A DNA stretch of 64,000 nucleotides from Flavobacterium wongokense (lineage in GTDB: Bacteria > Bacteroidota > Bacteroidia > Flavobacteriales > Flavobacteriaceae). Of this stretch, positions 17,927-26,303 are shown piece by piece. The stretch covers positions 558,001 to 622,000 of the forward strand of contig NZ_JAKIHP010000002.1 in assembly GCF_021608265.1 (NCBI RefSeq). The letters run 5' to 3'. The position numbers were made by a program, and so were the translations under genes. How positions within the stretch are numbered: position 1 is the first letter of the stretch; each line of letters begins with the position of its first letter. Below the pieces are notes generated by a model, which did not search any database, was not told the DNA's origin, and was given only the letters and a program-made list of their open reading frames with translations.

Positions 17927-18370
17927 ATGTACAGCAAAAAGGAAGCATTATTTATAAAAAAAGAATTCTGGGTTGCATTTGCATCGGTTTACCCAAGGAA
18001 ATGGCTGTTGTATGATACCAAAATAAAGGATGTCACCTTTAAGTTTTATGTCGACAATAAAAAGGCACAGGTCATGCTCGACATTGAGCCGAAAGACGAA
18101 GAGTTGCGTAAAATATATTTTGAAAAAATGGAATCACTGAAGAACATCTTACTCGAGGAGTTTCTTCCTGAAGCTATTTTTGAGCGTAATTTTTATCTTG
18201 AAAATGGCAAAGTAATTAGTAGGATTTGGGTCGAAAAATTAGGTGTCAGCCTGAATAATAAAAATACCTGGGGCGAAATTTTTTCTTTTTTCAATCAGGA
18301 AATGACGAAGTTTGAATTGTTCTTTTATGAATACGAAGACTATATTAAGGATTTGGAAACCAACACTTAA
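17927..18370 (+). CDS. DUF4268 domain-containing protein
   Basis: 147 residues. It fits the DUF4268 family: AFIKKEFW-like start (ALFIKKEFWVAFASVYP), a central MLDIEPKDEELRKIYFEKMESLK, and a C-terminal WGEIFSFFNQEMTKFELFFYEYEDY. Function is unknown. It is divergent from the NUDIX gene, with 66 bp between, and its last four bases overlap the end of the convergent DUF721 gene. Confidence 0.8.
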   Translation: MYSKKEALFIKKEFWVAFASVYPRKWLLYDTKIKDVTFKFYVDNKKAQVMLDIEPKDEELRKIYFEKMESLKNILLEEFLPEAIFERNFYLENGKVISRIWVEKLGVSLNNKNTWGEIFSFFNQEMTKFELFFYEYEDYIKDLETNT

Positions 18371-18663
18371 CGTAGGATTACATCTTTTATCACTTCCTTT
18401 CCTAATTCTTCATTAATCATCTTGATGATTTTCTGTTTACCATAACTCAGCTCTTCGCGAAGTACTGCTGAAGTCAACGAAACATATAGTGTCGTTCCTT
18501 TCAATACGACTTCTTTCGTATAACTGTTAACGCCGTTACCCATAAGCGATTTCCAGGCTTCCTGAACATCAATTTTATCCATGCCGGATTGGAGATTATT
18601 TTTTTCGATAAACTCCTTTAAAACATCACTGATGGAACTTTCGTTGCTTGTTCGTTTTGCCAT
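18367..18663 (-). CDS. DUF721 (DciA-like) protein
   Basis: 98 residues. DUF721 family: VLKEFIEKNNLQSGMDKIDVQEAWKSLMG then a beta-strand region LYVSLTSAVLREELSYGKQKIIKMINEEL. DciA, the studied member, helps load the replicative helicase in bacteria that lack DnaC or DnaI. In many Bacteroidota this gene is beside recF, here about 15 kb away. The upstream lipoprotein stop and this ATG share one base (TAATG), so translation is probably coupled. Confidence 0.8.
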   Translation of the reverse strand: MAKRTSNESSISDVLKEFIEKNNLQSGMDKIDVQEAWKSLMGNGVNSYTKEVVLKGTTLYVSLTSAVLREELSYGKQKIIKMINEELGKEVIKDVILR

Positions 18664-19079
18664 TACTTAAATGAAAAAGGTTTGAATTTTTTATAGGTAT
18701 ATTCTAAGTTTTCTTTGTTTTTTAAGACTAAAGCCGAGTCTTGAATTGAAATGACTTCCTCTTTCCATTTCCCATACATTGTATTGTATTCGATAAAAAA
18801 GGAGTTCTTATCCTCAATGACTTTTATGTTTTCCCTGATTCCATTTGTCCTAAATTTTCCATCGAACTGTGGCATTACTTTTTGACGGAACCCTGCATTA
18901 TCCTTCAATTCAAAATAATCAACCGTTTCGTTTACCTTGTAATCTTTTTTCTCGCCATTTGCCAGTCTAACCTGCTGAATTTCCCAATAACCATTAAGCT
19001 TTTTGATATCTTCCTTTGAAACATTCGAGTGACAGGAAATCAGCGTCAGGACAAAAAATAAGATTCCGATTTTTTTCAT
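18663..19079 (-). CDS. Lipocalin-like hypothetical lipoprotein
   Basis: 138 residues. Lipoprotein signal ending LISCHSN, with Cys16 as the acylation site. The body begins LNGYWEIQQV and alternates short strands and turns (DYFELKDNAGFR, SFFIEYNTMYGKWKEE), the pattern of small lipocalin-like lipoproteins common in Flavobacteriaceae. The ligand is unknown. A minus-strand TAAATTTG -7 box lies at 19104-19111. First gene of a two-gene unit with DUF721. Confidence 0.75.
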   Translation of the reverse strand: MKKIGILFFVLTLISCHSNVSKEDIKKLNGYWEIQQVRLANGEKKDYKVNETVDYFELKDNAGFRQKVMPQFDGKFRTNGIRENIKVIEDKNSFFIEYNTMYGKWKEEVISIQDSALVLKNKENLEYTYKKFKPFSFK

Positions 19080-19205
19080 TTTTGATTTTGAATTTACCTA
19101 TCGCAAATTTAATTTTAAAATCTACAAAGCGCTAGAAAATGTAAATTAAAATTTAAGCGTTAAACTATTTTATATCTTTAAAGTCCAAAGGCAAATTCTA
19201 TACTA

Positions 19206-20276
19206 ATGAGAAAAATATACTTCCTCCCAATTCTTTTACTTTTCCTTTCTTCCTGTAGCTCTGATTCCTCTTCAAATCCTGAAGAAATGTATTTTCCGCC
19301 CAATGACGGAAGTGCAACCTGGGAAACAAAATCCATTTCAGATTTAGGCTGGAATCAAAATGCCGTTCAGCCATTGCTGGATTATTTGGCATTAAAGCAT
19401 TCCAAATCATTCATCATTTTGGTAAACGGAAGGATTGTAATGGAAAATTATTTCAACGGACATTCAGTAACATCGCCTTGGTATTGGGCAAGTGCCGGAA
19501 AAACACTGACTTCTACTGTAACCGGAATTGCGCAGCAGGAAGGTTTGGTAAACATCAACAATAAGGTTTCAGATTATATCGGAACCGGCTGGACGAATGA
19601 AACCCTGGCTCAGGAAAATTTGATTAACTGCAAACACCTGCTTTCGATGACATCGGGAATTGATGATTATGTAAATGGGGTTTACAGCGATGATGTTACG
19701 CCGTCAAGCCTGAATTACAAAGCTGATGCAGGAACACGCTGGGCTTACAGCAATGTATATGTAAAACTGCAGGATGTTGTAGCTTCTGCTTCGGGGCAAA
19801 GTTGGAGCAGTTATTTTAATGCAAAGCTGAGAGATCCATTAGGCATGACCGGAAGCTGGATTCAATCGGGGAACAATGTTGTTTATTGGAGCACAACCCG
19901 AAGCATGGCGCGTTTTGGATTGATGGCATTGAACAAAGGAAAATGGAATGGGAATGTTATTGTAAACGAAACTTATTTTAATGCGGCTTCTACGACTTCT
20001 CAAAATATCAATCTCGCTTATGGCTACCTTTGGTGGTTGAATGGAAAGGCTAGTTACCACATGCCTCAGGTGCAATTGGAATTTCCGGGAAGCATTATAC
20101 CAACAGGTCCAAATGACATGTTTATGGCATTGGGCAAAAATGACCAGAAAATTTATGTGGTGCCCAGTAAAAAAATGGTGGTCATCAGAATGGGCGATGC
20201 TGCTGACAGTGAAAATTTAGCCCTTTCGGATTTTGACGAATCGCTTTGGGAAAAAATTTCAGCTTTGTATCAGTAA
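19206..20276 (+). CDS. Serine hydrolase lipoprotein, beta-lactamase class C-like
   Basis: 356 residues. Lipobox LSSC with acylated Cys17, then a Ser-rich linker. Catalytic SxxK is SAGK at 96-99 (WYWASAGKTLTS) and the YxN element is YSN in RWAYSNVYVKL. GYLWWLNGKASY is the likely third-motif region. It should be anchored in the envelope and act as an esterase or peptidase of unknown substrate. The gene ends one base before the convergent small membrane protein gene. Confidence 0.85.
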   Translation: MRKIYFLPILLLFLSSCSSDSSSNPEEMYFPPNDGSATWETKSISDLGWNQNAVQPLLDYLALKHSKSFIILVNGRIVMENYFNGHSVTSPWYWASAGKTLTSTVTGIAQQEGLVNINNKVSDYIGTGWTNETLAQENLINCKHLLSMTSGIDDYVNGVYSDDVTPSSLNYKADAGTRWAYSNVYVKLQDVVASASGQSWSSYFNAKLRDPLGMTGSWIQSGNNVVYWSTTRSMARFGLMALNKGKWNGNVIVNETYFNAASTTSQNINLAYGYLWWLNGKASYHMPQVQLEFPGSIIPTGPNDMFMALGKNDQKIYVVPSKKMVVIRMGDAADSENLALSDFDESLWEKISALYQ

Positions 20277-20468
20277 TTATTTCTTCTTATCGGTATTAAG
20301 CAGTCTGATCAATCCGTAAACAAATAACAAAAAGGCAATCAATCGCAATCCCATAAAGATATTCGGGAGTGGTTTTTGGATGAAGTAGCTCAGTACCGCA
20401 ATACCAAAACTTATGAGTATTAATTTTAGTGGTGATGATTCTTTAAAGAAAGAAGTAATTTTGTTCAT
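20277..20468 (-). CDS. Small two-TM membrane protein
   Basis: 63 residues with two hydrophobic segments (about 14-30 and 38-55) and a charged C-terminus NTDKKK. It starts eight bases after ftsY on the same strand, so it is probably the last gene of the ftsY transcript. A link to membrane targeting is possible but only by position. No family recognised. Confidence 0.7.
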   Translation of the reverse strand: MNKITSFFKESSPLKLILISFGIAVLSYFIQKPLPNIFMGLRLIAFLLFVYGLIRLLNTDKKK

Positions 20469-20476
20469 GCTGTATC

Positions 20477-21430
20477 TTATTTAAAAAACGAATCTACGAA
20501 TTCAAACTTATTAAAAACCTGCAAATCTTCAATGCCTTCTCCTACTCCGATATATTTCACCGGAATCTGGAATTGATCCGAAATACCAATTACAACACCA
20601 CCTTTTGCTGTTCCGTCCAATTTAGTCACTGCAAGGCATGTAACTTCTGTTGCTGCAGTGAATTGTTTAGCCTGCTCAAAAGCATTCTGTCCTGTAGAAC
20701 CATCCAAAACCAGCATTACATCGTGTGGTGCGTCTTCAAGCACTTTCTGCATTACCCTTTTTACTTTGGTTAATTCGTTCATCAGGTTTACTTTATTGTG
20801 CAGACGACCAGCTGTATCGATAATTACAACATCGGCATTTTGGGTAACCGCACTCTGCAAGGTATCAAATGCTACCGAAGCGGGATCGCTTCCCATTTGT
20901 TGTTTTACCAAAGGAACTCCAACCCTGTCAGCCCAAATCTGAAGTTGGTCAATCGCTGCTGCACGAAACGTATCTGCAGCACCAAGCACCACTTTATAGC
21001 CTGACTTTTTGAATTGGTTTGCCAGTTTACCAATGGTAGTTGTCTTTCCAACTCCGTTGACACCAACAACCATGATTACATAAGGTTTCTTATTGGCCGG
21101 AATTACGAATTCGGTTTCTTCTCCCGATTTTGTTTCCGAAAGCAAACCTGCGATTTCCTCACGAAGGATTTTGTTGAGTTCTTCGGTTCCCATATACTTG
21201 TCGTTGGCAACTCGCTCTTCGATTCGCTCGATAATTTTAAGGGTCGTATTTACGCCAACATCTGAAGAAACCAAAACTTCTTCCAGGTTATCTAAAACCT
21301 CGTCATCGACTTTAGATTTTCCGGCAACGGCTTTGGTTAGTTTGGATAAAAAGGAAGTACTTGATTTTTCAAGGCCTTTATCTAGGGTCTCTTTCTTTTC
21401 AGAAGAGAATATTCTTTTAAAAAAACTCAT
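20477..21430 (-). CDS. ftsY: Signal recognition particle receptor FtsY
   Basis: 317 residues. SRP-GTPase NG domain with G1 VGVNGVGKTTTIGKLA, DTFRAAA, DTAGRLH, TKLDGTAKGG and the closing GVGEGIEDLQVF. The acidic A domain is very short, as in many Bacteroidota. It receives the SRP-ribosome complex at the inner membrane for co-translational insertion. A minus-strand TATATTTG -7 box at 21452-21459 gives a promoter separate from the ribosomal genes upstream. Confidence 0.97.
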   Translation of the reverse strand: MSFFKRIFSSEKKETLDKGLEKSSTSFLSKLTKAVAGKSKVDDEVLDNLEEVLVSSDVGVNTTLKIIERIEERVANDKYMGTEELNKILREEIAGLLSETKSGEETEFVIPANKKPYVIMVVGVNGVGKTTTIGKLANQFKKSGYKVVLGAADTFRAAAIDQLQIWADRVGVPLVKQQMGSDPASVAFDTLQSAVTQNADVVIIDTAGRLHNKVNLMNELTKVKRVMQKVLEDAPHDVMLVLDGSTGQNAFEQAKQFTAATEVTCLAVTKLDGTAKGGVVIGISDQFQIPVKYIGVGEGIEDLQVFNKFEFVDSFFK

Positions 21431-21468
21431 TGTTTAGTGAAAAAAGTTGAGCAAATATAAAAATAAAA

Positions 21469-21494
21469 AAGCTACTTCCGAATGAAAGTAGCTT
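21469..21494 (-). terminator. Terminator of the rpmB-rpmG-DUF4295 operon
   Basis: AAGCTACTT / AAGTAGCTT arms with an eight-base loop. On the minus strand the hairpin is followed by TTTTATTTTT. It separates the ribosomal protein operon from ftsY. Confidence 0.75.
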
Positions 21495-21516
21495 AGATAT
21501 ATAGAGTTTGTTTGAA

Positions 21517-21669
21517 TTATTTCTTTTTCAAGAAAGTATCTACTTCTTCTGGAGTCATAATGCTTTCAACGAAAGTATATGCACCTGTTTTTGGAGACTT
21601 AACCATTTTAATAGCTTTGGTTAATCTTTTTGAAGCTGTTTGTAACGTTGCAACGGTTTTCTTTGCCAT
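21517..21669 (-). CDS. DUF4295 small protein
   Basis: 50 residues, beginning MAKKTVATLQTASKRLTKAI and ending DTFLKKK. It matches the DUF4295 family, a short basic protein encoded directly after rpmG in most Bacteroidota. The position and basic composition suggest a ribosome-associated role. 27 bases after rpmG. Confidence 0.85.
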   Translation of the reverse strand: MAKKTVATLQTASKRLTKAIKMVKSPKTGAYTFVESIMTPEEVDTFLKKK

Positions 21670-21696
21670 GATTTATATCTTTAAACCCTTTCGGAA

Positions 21697-21879
21697 TTAT
21701 TTAATCTCTTTGTGAACAGTCATTCTCTTCAAGATTGGATTAAATTTTTTAATCTCTAATCTGTCTGGAGTATTTTTTTTGTTTTTGTTTGTAATGTAAC
21801 GAGAAGTTCCTGGAAGTCCAGTTCCTTTGTGCTCTGTACACTCTAAAATAACCTGTATTCTATTACCTTTCTTTGCCAT
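21697..21879 (-). CDS. rpmG: 50S ribosomal protein L33
   Basis: 60 residues, [21 protein letters not shown] at the N-terminus and [14 protein letters not shown] at the end, both characteristic of L33. Only one Cys is present, so this is a zinc-free (C-) form. Second gene of the rpmB operon. Confidence 0.95.
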   Translation of the reverse strand: MAKKGNRIQVILECTEHKGTGLPGTSRYITNKNKKNTPDRLEIKKFNPILKRMTVHKEIK

Positions 21880-21906
21880 CTGACTTTATTTTTTTATGGT
21901 TTGGGA

Positions 21907-22143
21907 TTATCCAATAAATCCTTTAGCTTTTGCATCTTTCAATACGGCAGCCAAACCTTTTTTATTGATTGTTTTAATTGTAGAAGCAGCTACTCTTAAA
22001 GTAACCCATCTGTCTTCTTCAGCAAGATAGAAACGTTTTTTAACTAAGTTAACAGAAAATTTTCTCTTAGTTTTGTTCATAGCGTGGGAAACGTTATTTC
22101 CTACCATCGCTTTTTTTCCTGTAAGGTCACAAACTCTTGACAT
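21907..22143 (-). CDS. rpmB: 50S ribosomal protein L28
   Basis: 78 residues, [21 protein letters not shown] then [12 protein letters not shown], the standard L28 signature. First gene of the rpmB-rpmG-DUF4295 unit, with a consensus promoter directly upstream. Confidence 0.96.
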   Translation of the reverse strand: MSRVCDLTGKKAMVGNNVSHAMNKTKRKFSVNLVKKRFYLAEEDRWVTLRVAASTIKTINKKGLAAVLKDAKAKGFIG

Positions 22144-22179
22144 TATGCTTATCTTTTATCGTTATTCAATTCGAGGGTG

Positions 22180-22209
22180 CAAACTTAGGAAAAATAAATC
22201 ATTGAGCAA
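22180..22209 (-). promoter_or_regulatory. Consensus promoter for rpmB
   Basis: On the minus strand, TTG (CAA at 22207-22209) is followed after exactly 19 bases by TAAGTTTG (CAAACTTA at 22180-22187). This fits the Flavobacterium -33/-7 consensus. The predicted transcript starts about 30 bases before the rpmB ATG. Confidence 0.8.
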
Positions 22210-22298
22210 AAAAAATATTGCAGTTTTTTTTCTTTTTTTTTATTTGCTTTTTTCCGATAGTGAAGATTGCTTTTTTTGAACAAGTTTATCAACACCTT

Positions 22299-23555
22299 TC
22301 AGCTTAGGGCATTTTTTAAAATTTCCTTCTGCAGCATTTCCAATGCTTTATTTGCCGTTCTGTCAATCACTTTTTCACGCGGTTGTCCAAAATTAAACTC
22401 TTCCACTATAACTTCTTTTGGCGTAATCAATGCGATAAAAACGGTTCCGACTTCAGCATCAGTGTCTCCTTTGTTAGGTCCGGCATTTCCAGTTGTGGCA
22501 ATTGCGTAATCGGTTTTCATTAATTTTTGTATTCCCAACGCCATTGCTTCCGCCACTTCTGCACTAACAACCGAATGCTTTTTAATAACCTCAGCATCAA
22601 TGCCAAGCACCGAAATTTTGGTATCGGTAGCATAACTCACTACACTTCCCCTAAAATAATTTGAAGCTCCAGCAACCGAAGTCAGCATTTGCGCAATTTT
22701 ACCTCCGGTACAGCTTTCGGCTGTGGAAATGGTTTTGCCTTGTTGCTGCAATAATTTCCCAATAACCACCTCAATCGTTTCCTCTTCATCAAAACCTACA
22801 ATGATATCGCCAATGATTTTGCTCAGTGACAGCACATTTTCGGCAATCGCTTTTTTGAGCATTTCCTCATTTTCACCTCGGGCTGTTAAACGCAGGCGCA
22901 CTCTTCCAGGATTGGGCAGATAAGCCAATTTGATGAATTCAGGTAAATTGTTTTCCCAGGTTTCAATTCGTTCTGCGACCATGCTTTCGCCCTGGCCATA
23001 AGTTAAAATGGTTTTGTGGACAATGTAGGGACGCTTGTATTCCTTTACAACTTTGGGAATGATTACATTGTCAACAATATATTTCATTTCAAAGGGAACT
23101 CCGGGCAATGAAATGTAAACGGTATTTTCTTTTTTCATCCACATACCTGGTGCGGTTCCAACTTTGTTGAAAAGCACTTCGCATTTGGATGGAACCAAAG
23201 CCTGGTCTTTATTCAGTTGCGTGATAGGACGTTTGTAAAAACCCTCAATCATTTCGGTTACGTGAGACAAAACATCCTGATTCACAACCAAAACGTCGTC
23301 AAAGTAATCGCAAAAGGTTTTCTTGGTGATATCATCTTTTGTTGGTCCGAGTCCGCCTGTAATGATGACCAGATCGATCTTGTTTTGTAATGATGAAAAT
23401 GTATTTAGAATGTGTTGCTTGTCGTCTGAAATGGAAAGCATTTCGAGGGTTTGGACTCCAATCCTGTCCAAGGCTTTTGCGATATAACCCGAATTGGTAT
23501 CCACAATTTGCCCGATTAGGATTTCGTCTCCGATTGTGACTATTGTCGCCTTCAT
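22299..23555 (-). CDS. cinA: CinA family nicotinamide-nucleotide amidohydrolase
   Basis: 418 residues with both classical domains: N-terminal MoCF-like ([34 protein letters not shown]) and C-terminal CinA deamidase ([41 protein letters not shown]). CinA recycles NMN to NaMN and may hydrolyse ADP-ribose; the competence link is historic. Separated from the Hpt gene upstream by a repeat that includes a hairpin. Confidence 0.93.
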   Translation of the reverse strand: MKATIVTIGDEILIGQIVDTNSGYIAKALDRIGVQTLEMLSISDDKQHILNTFSSLQNKIDLVIITGGLGPTKDDITKKTFCDYFDDVLVVNQDVLSHVTEMIEGFYKRPITQLNKDQALVPSKCEVLFNKVGTAPGMWMKKENTVYISLPGVPFEMKYIVDNVIIPKVVKEYKRPYIVHKTILTYGQGESMVAERIETWENNLPEFIKLAYLPNPGRVRLRLTARGENEEMLKKAIAENVLSLSKIIGDIIVGFDEEETIEVVIGKLLQQQGKTISTAESCTGGKIAQMLTSVAGASNYFRGSVVSYATDTKISVLGIDAEVIKKHSVVSAEVAEAMALGIQKLMKTDYAIATTGNAGPNKGDTDAEVGTVFIALITPKEVIVEEFNFGQPREKVIDRTANKALEMLQKEILKNALS

Positions 23556-23595
23556 TAAGTAGAATTTATTGTTTACAAGAAGAATATGGCTAACT

Positions 23596-23663
23596 AATTA
23601 GCCCCGGTTGAAGCGGTACCTTGTAAAGCGGAAAACGGGAATTACCATTACTGATAATTCCCG
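23596..23663 (-). repeat. Interspersed AGCCCC...CGGGAATTA repeat, copy A, with terminator hairpin
   Basis: Bases 23596-23644 (AATTAGCCCCGGTTGAAGC ... GCGGAAAACGGGAATTA) match the reverse complement of a second copy at 55201-55254. Its end forms a perfect 9-base hairpin CGGGAATTA / TAATTCCCG (23636-23644 and 23655-23663), which could terminate the Hpt transcript on the minus strand. Similar REP-like intergenic repeats occur in other Flavobacterium genomes. Confidence 0.65.
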
Positions 23664-23681
23664 AACCTATCGCTTCTTATT

Positions 23682-24026
23682 TTATAAATCGAAATCTTTT
23701 TTGATTTCCTTTATTGCTTTGTCAACCTGGCTTTGAATGCTTTCAAAAGTGGCGTTGATTTCCTTGCGTTTTCCTTCTCTTTTTGTCCAGGCTTCCACTT
23801 CAAGTATTTCCTGATGTGCAACCGTCATTCCCAATAAATCCAATGTTGGTTTGATTTTGTGGGCATAAGCATAGGCTCTTTTATGATCCTTTTCTTTGAT
23901 TCCTTCATCAATTTCCTTCATGTCGTCCGGGACTTCGGTTACAAACAAGTTGATGATTTGCATTACGAACTCTTCATCGTTGTCTGAAAGCGCGTAAACT
24001 TTTGCTAAGTTGTAGTTTATTGCCAT
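23682..24026 (-). CDS. Hpt domain phosphotransfer protein
   Basis: 114 residues forming one four-helix Hpt domain. The phosphorylatable His is H56 in AYAYAHKIKPTLDLLG (HxxKP-type motif). It should shuttle phosphate between a hybrid kinase and a response regulator, but no such kinase is adjacent. Its ATG overlaps the stop of the FAH-family gene by one base (TAATG). Confidence 0.85.
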   Translation of the reverse strand: MAINYNLAKVYALSDNDEEFVMQIINLFVTEVPDDMKEIDEGIKEKDHKRAYAYAHKIKPTLDLLGMTVAHQEILEVEAWTKREGKRKEINATFESIQSQVDKAIKEIKKDFDL

Positions 24027-24637
24027 TATTTTATGTGTAATCTTAATAGTTGTTTATTTTCTATAAATCCTTCCAGAACATCATTTGGGCTGACTTTTGC
24101 AACACCTTCGGGCGTTCCTGTAAAGATTATATCTCCTTTTTTGAGGGTGAAATATTGCGAAACATAGGAGACAATTTCGTCTATCTTCCACAACATATGG
24201 CTTGTATTTCCTTTTTGGGCAGTTGTTCCGTTTTTTTGCAATTCAAAAGTAATATTTTCAACTGAAATAAAATCTTTTTTTGGCAGAAATTCGCTAATGA
24301 CTGCCGAGCCGTCAAATGCCTTGGCTTTTTCCCAAGGAAGCCCTTTTTCTTTCAGTTTGGCTTGAACATCCCTTGCCGTAAAATCGATTCCCAATCCTAC
24401 TTCATCGTAGTATTTATGGGCAAATTTGGTGTCAATATATTTTCCGACCTTGCAGATTTTAACCAAAACCTCAATTTCATGATGCACGTCATTACTGAAT
24501 TCGGGAATGGTAAAAGGCGTTTTCTTTGGCAGGATTGCCGTATCGGGTTTCATGAAAATCACAGGTTCGTCAGGACGCTCATTATTGAGTTCTTCAATAT
24601 GATTGACATAATTTCTTCCGATGCAGATTATTTTCAT
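24026..24637 (-). CDS. Fumarylacetoacetate hydrolase family protein
   Basis: 203 residues starting MKIICIGRNYVNHIEEL at 24637; a longer frame with a hydrophobic 13-residue leader is less likely because the family starts at this strand. Motifs: FMKPDTA, HHEIEVLVKI with metal-binding acidic residues, GLGIDFTARDVQ, DIIFTGTPEGVAKV. Family members hydrolyse or decarboxylate acylpyruvates and oxaloacetate. Functional link to the coupled Hpt gene is not obvious. Confidence 0.88.
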   Translation of the reverse strand: MKIICIGRNYVNHIEELNNERPDEPVIFMKPDTAILPKKTPFTIPEFSNDVHHEIEVLVKICKVGKYIDTKFAHKYYDEVGLGIDFTARDVQAKLKEKGLPWEKAKAFDGSAVISEFLPKKDFISVENITFELQKNGTTAQKGNTSHMLWKIDEIVSYVSQYFTLKKGDIIFTGTPEGVAKVSPNDVLEGFIENKQLLRLHIK

Positions 24638-24650
24638 AATTAAGAGAATA

Positions 24651-24671
24651 GAAGCAAGAAGCAAGAAGCAA
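24651..24671. repeat. GAAGCAA heptamer, three tandem copies
   Basis: Three perfect GAAGCAA units between the FAH-family gene and the exonuclease gene. A short tandem array of this kind can vary in copy number by slippage and here would lie in the leader of the FAH-family gene. Confidence 0.7.
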
Positions 24672-24718
24672 GACATTCTTCAGAAATTATCTTTACTCTT
24701 TCTTCTTTGCTCTTTGTT

Positions 24719-25495
24719 CTAATTAAATTTATTGTTCAGTTTCCTCAATTTGATTCCGGTTAAGACTTTTTTGGTATACAAAGGAAAATCGGCGTTTTGG
24801 ATCCATCCAAAATAACCCGGTTCCTTTTCAAGGACTTCATCAACCAAAGCTCCTTTGTGTTTCCCGAAAGTAAAAATCTCCTGTCCTTCCGGATTCAAGG
24901 CAATGAAACCTGCAAAGTCAACCGATTTTTTCCGTGTTGTGAATTCGGAAAGCGTTTTCATATCGTTTTCCAAATCGGTGTAGCGGTCTAATTGCGCTTT
25001 AAGGATTTCATAGGTTGCCATGGTATCTGCTTCGGCGCTGTGGGCGTTTTCCAGGCTTTCGTTACAATAGAATTTATAAGCTGCGCTTAAGGTCCTTTCC
25101 TCCTTTTTATGGAAAATCGTCTGCACATCAACCGAAACCCTGTTCTTCATGTCAAAGTCAACCTCAGCACGCAATAATTCTTCGGCCAAAAGCGGAATGT
25201 CAAAGCGATCCGAATTAAATCCGGCCAAATCAGAATCCTTAATCATTGTATGGATTTGTGAAGCCAAATCCTTAAACGTTGGTTCGTTGGCCACTTTTTC
25301 ATTGGTAATGCCATGGACTGCTGTAGCAAATGCCGGAATCGGAATTGTTGGATTCACCAGCCAGGTTTTGCTTTCCTTATTGCCGTTGGGAAATACCTTG
25401 AAAATAGCAATTTCCACGATTCTGTCTTTAGCAACATCGATACCGGTGGTTTCCAAATCGAAAAAGCAAATAGGACGTGTGAGTTTTAATTCCAT
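24719..25495 (-). CDS. DnaQ-like 3'-5' exonuclease
   Basis: 258 residues from ATG 25495. DEDDh exonuclease motifs: Exo I FDLETTGID, Exo II FNSDRFDIPLL, Exo III HSAEADTMATYEI. The C-terminus (FTFGKHKGALVDEV) resembles the DUF3820 module found in similar exonucleases. Proofreading or repair of nucleic acids is expected. The minus-strand -7 box TATATTTG at 25514-25521 lies over a possible earlier ATG at 25516, so the later start is chosen. Confidence 0.88.
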   Translation of the reverse strand: MELKLTRPICFFDLETTGIDVAKDRIVEIAIFKVFPNGNKESKTWLVNPTIPIPAFATAVHGITNEKVANEPTFKDLASQIHTMIKDSDLAGFNSDRFDIPLLAEELLRAEVDFDMKNRVSVDVQTIFHKKEERTLSAAYKFYCNESLENAHSAEADTMATYEILKAQLDRYTDLENDMKTLSEFTTRKKSVDFAGFIALNPEGQEIFTFGKHKGALVDEVLEKEPGYFGWIQNADFPLYTKKVLTGIKLRKLNNKFN

Positions 25496-25570
25496 TTTAA
25501 AAAATTGAGTTGACAAATATAAAATATTGAAATTACCTTTAATCGATTACATTGTTTTTTTTATCTAAAA

Positions 25571-25595
25571 AATCCCGATTTTCGAAATCGGGATT
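25571..25595 (-). terminator. Terminator of the XRE regulator gene
   Basis: AATCCCGATTT / AAATCGGGATT arms around a three-base loop. On the minus strand it is followed by TTTTTTAG. Confidence 0.8.
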
Positions 25596-25620
25596 GAATT
25601 GCAATACTATAGCTATAAAT

Positions 25621-25956
25621 CTATTTTACATTTCCAAAACGGTTGATGATAAAATCCATTTTTTTGTTTAAATCATCAAACAAATGATTGGGCGCTTTGA
25701 TGATGATTTCAAAATCATTCCCAGCAGTCTGCTTATCCGAAATTGCCTGCACATTTGAGTTTTGTACCTCTTCCAGTAAAAAATCCGTAGAAACCTCAAG
25801 TGCCATGGCCAGTTTCCGTATAAATTCGTGCTTGATGCTTTTGCCCTGTTCCCAATTTCCGATGGTCACCTGGCTTACTCCTACTAAGTGTGCCAATTCT
25901 TCCTGGGATAATTTCTTTTTCTCTCTGAAATAACGAATTTTAGTTCCGGTTGTCAT
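25621..25956 (-). CDS. XRE-family transcriptional regulator
   Basis: 111 residues. The N-terminal helix-turn-helix is IRYFREKKKLSQEELAHLV, with recognition helix VSQVTIGNWEQGKS; the C-terminus is helical (HLFDDLNKKMDFIINRF) and may dimerise. It is divergent from a secreted hypothetical protein across a 347-bp intergenic region. A TTAGT-N10-ACTAA dyad at 25981-26000, just upstream, is a candidate autoregulatory operator. Confidence 0.85.
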   Translation of the reverse strand: MTTGTKIRYFREKKKLSQEELAHLVGVSQVTIGNWEQGKSIKHEFIRKLAMALEVSTDFLLEEVQNSNVQAISDKQTAGNDFEIIIKAPNHLFDDLNKKMDFIINRFGNVK

Positions 25957-26023
25957 TTGATTAGATTATTAAAAGATGAGTTAGTGGTTTTGTATACTAA
26001 TAACGTGATAATCAAATTTTTAT

Positions 26024-26148
26024 TGTGTAAAAAGTCTTGTTATTTTAACATTTGGCATTTATTGTTAACAGACGAGCTAAAGCCAGTACCCAACGTGCAC
26101 TGGACGTTCTCCTCTTAATGTCAAATGTGTAAAAACTCTTGTTATTTT
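26024..26148. repeat. Nested direct and inverted repeats in a 347-bp intergenic gap
   Basis: A 23-base direct repeat (TGTGTAAAAA.TCTTGTTATTT-type, one mismatch) occurs at 26024-26046 and 26126-26148. Just inside, 26047-26058 and 26118-26129 form an inverted repeat (ACATTTGGCATT against AATGTCAAATGT, 11 of 12). In the centre CCAGT and ACTGG form a small hairpin at 26082-26103. The layout looks like a small non-coding element between duplicated flanks. I see no gene in 25957-26303. Confidence 0.55.
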
Positions 26149-26303
26149 TTGGATTCAAAACAAAGTTTTTGAAGATTAGAAGAAATGTGATTAAGATTAA
26201 AAGATTGCTTGTTGGATTAACCTAATTTGAGTGGCAACTTTACTCTATAATTTTAAACAGGCTCCTCTATGCAAAGCTCTACGTAACCTTAACATTTTTC
26301 ATC

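Noticed and set aside
26024..26148. Insertion sequence
   Set aside because: The core is only 79 bases and has no transposase; at most a non-autonomous element.
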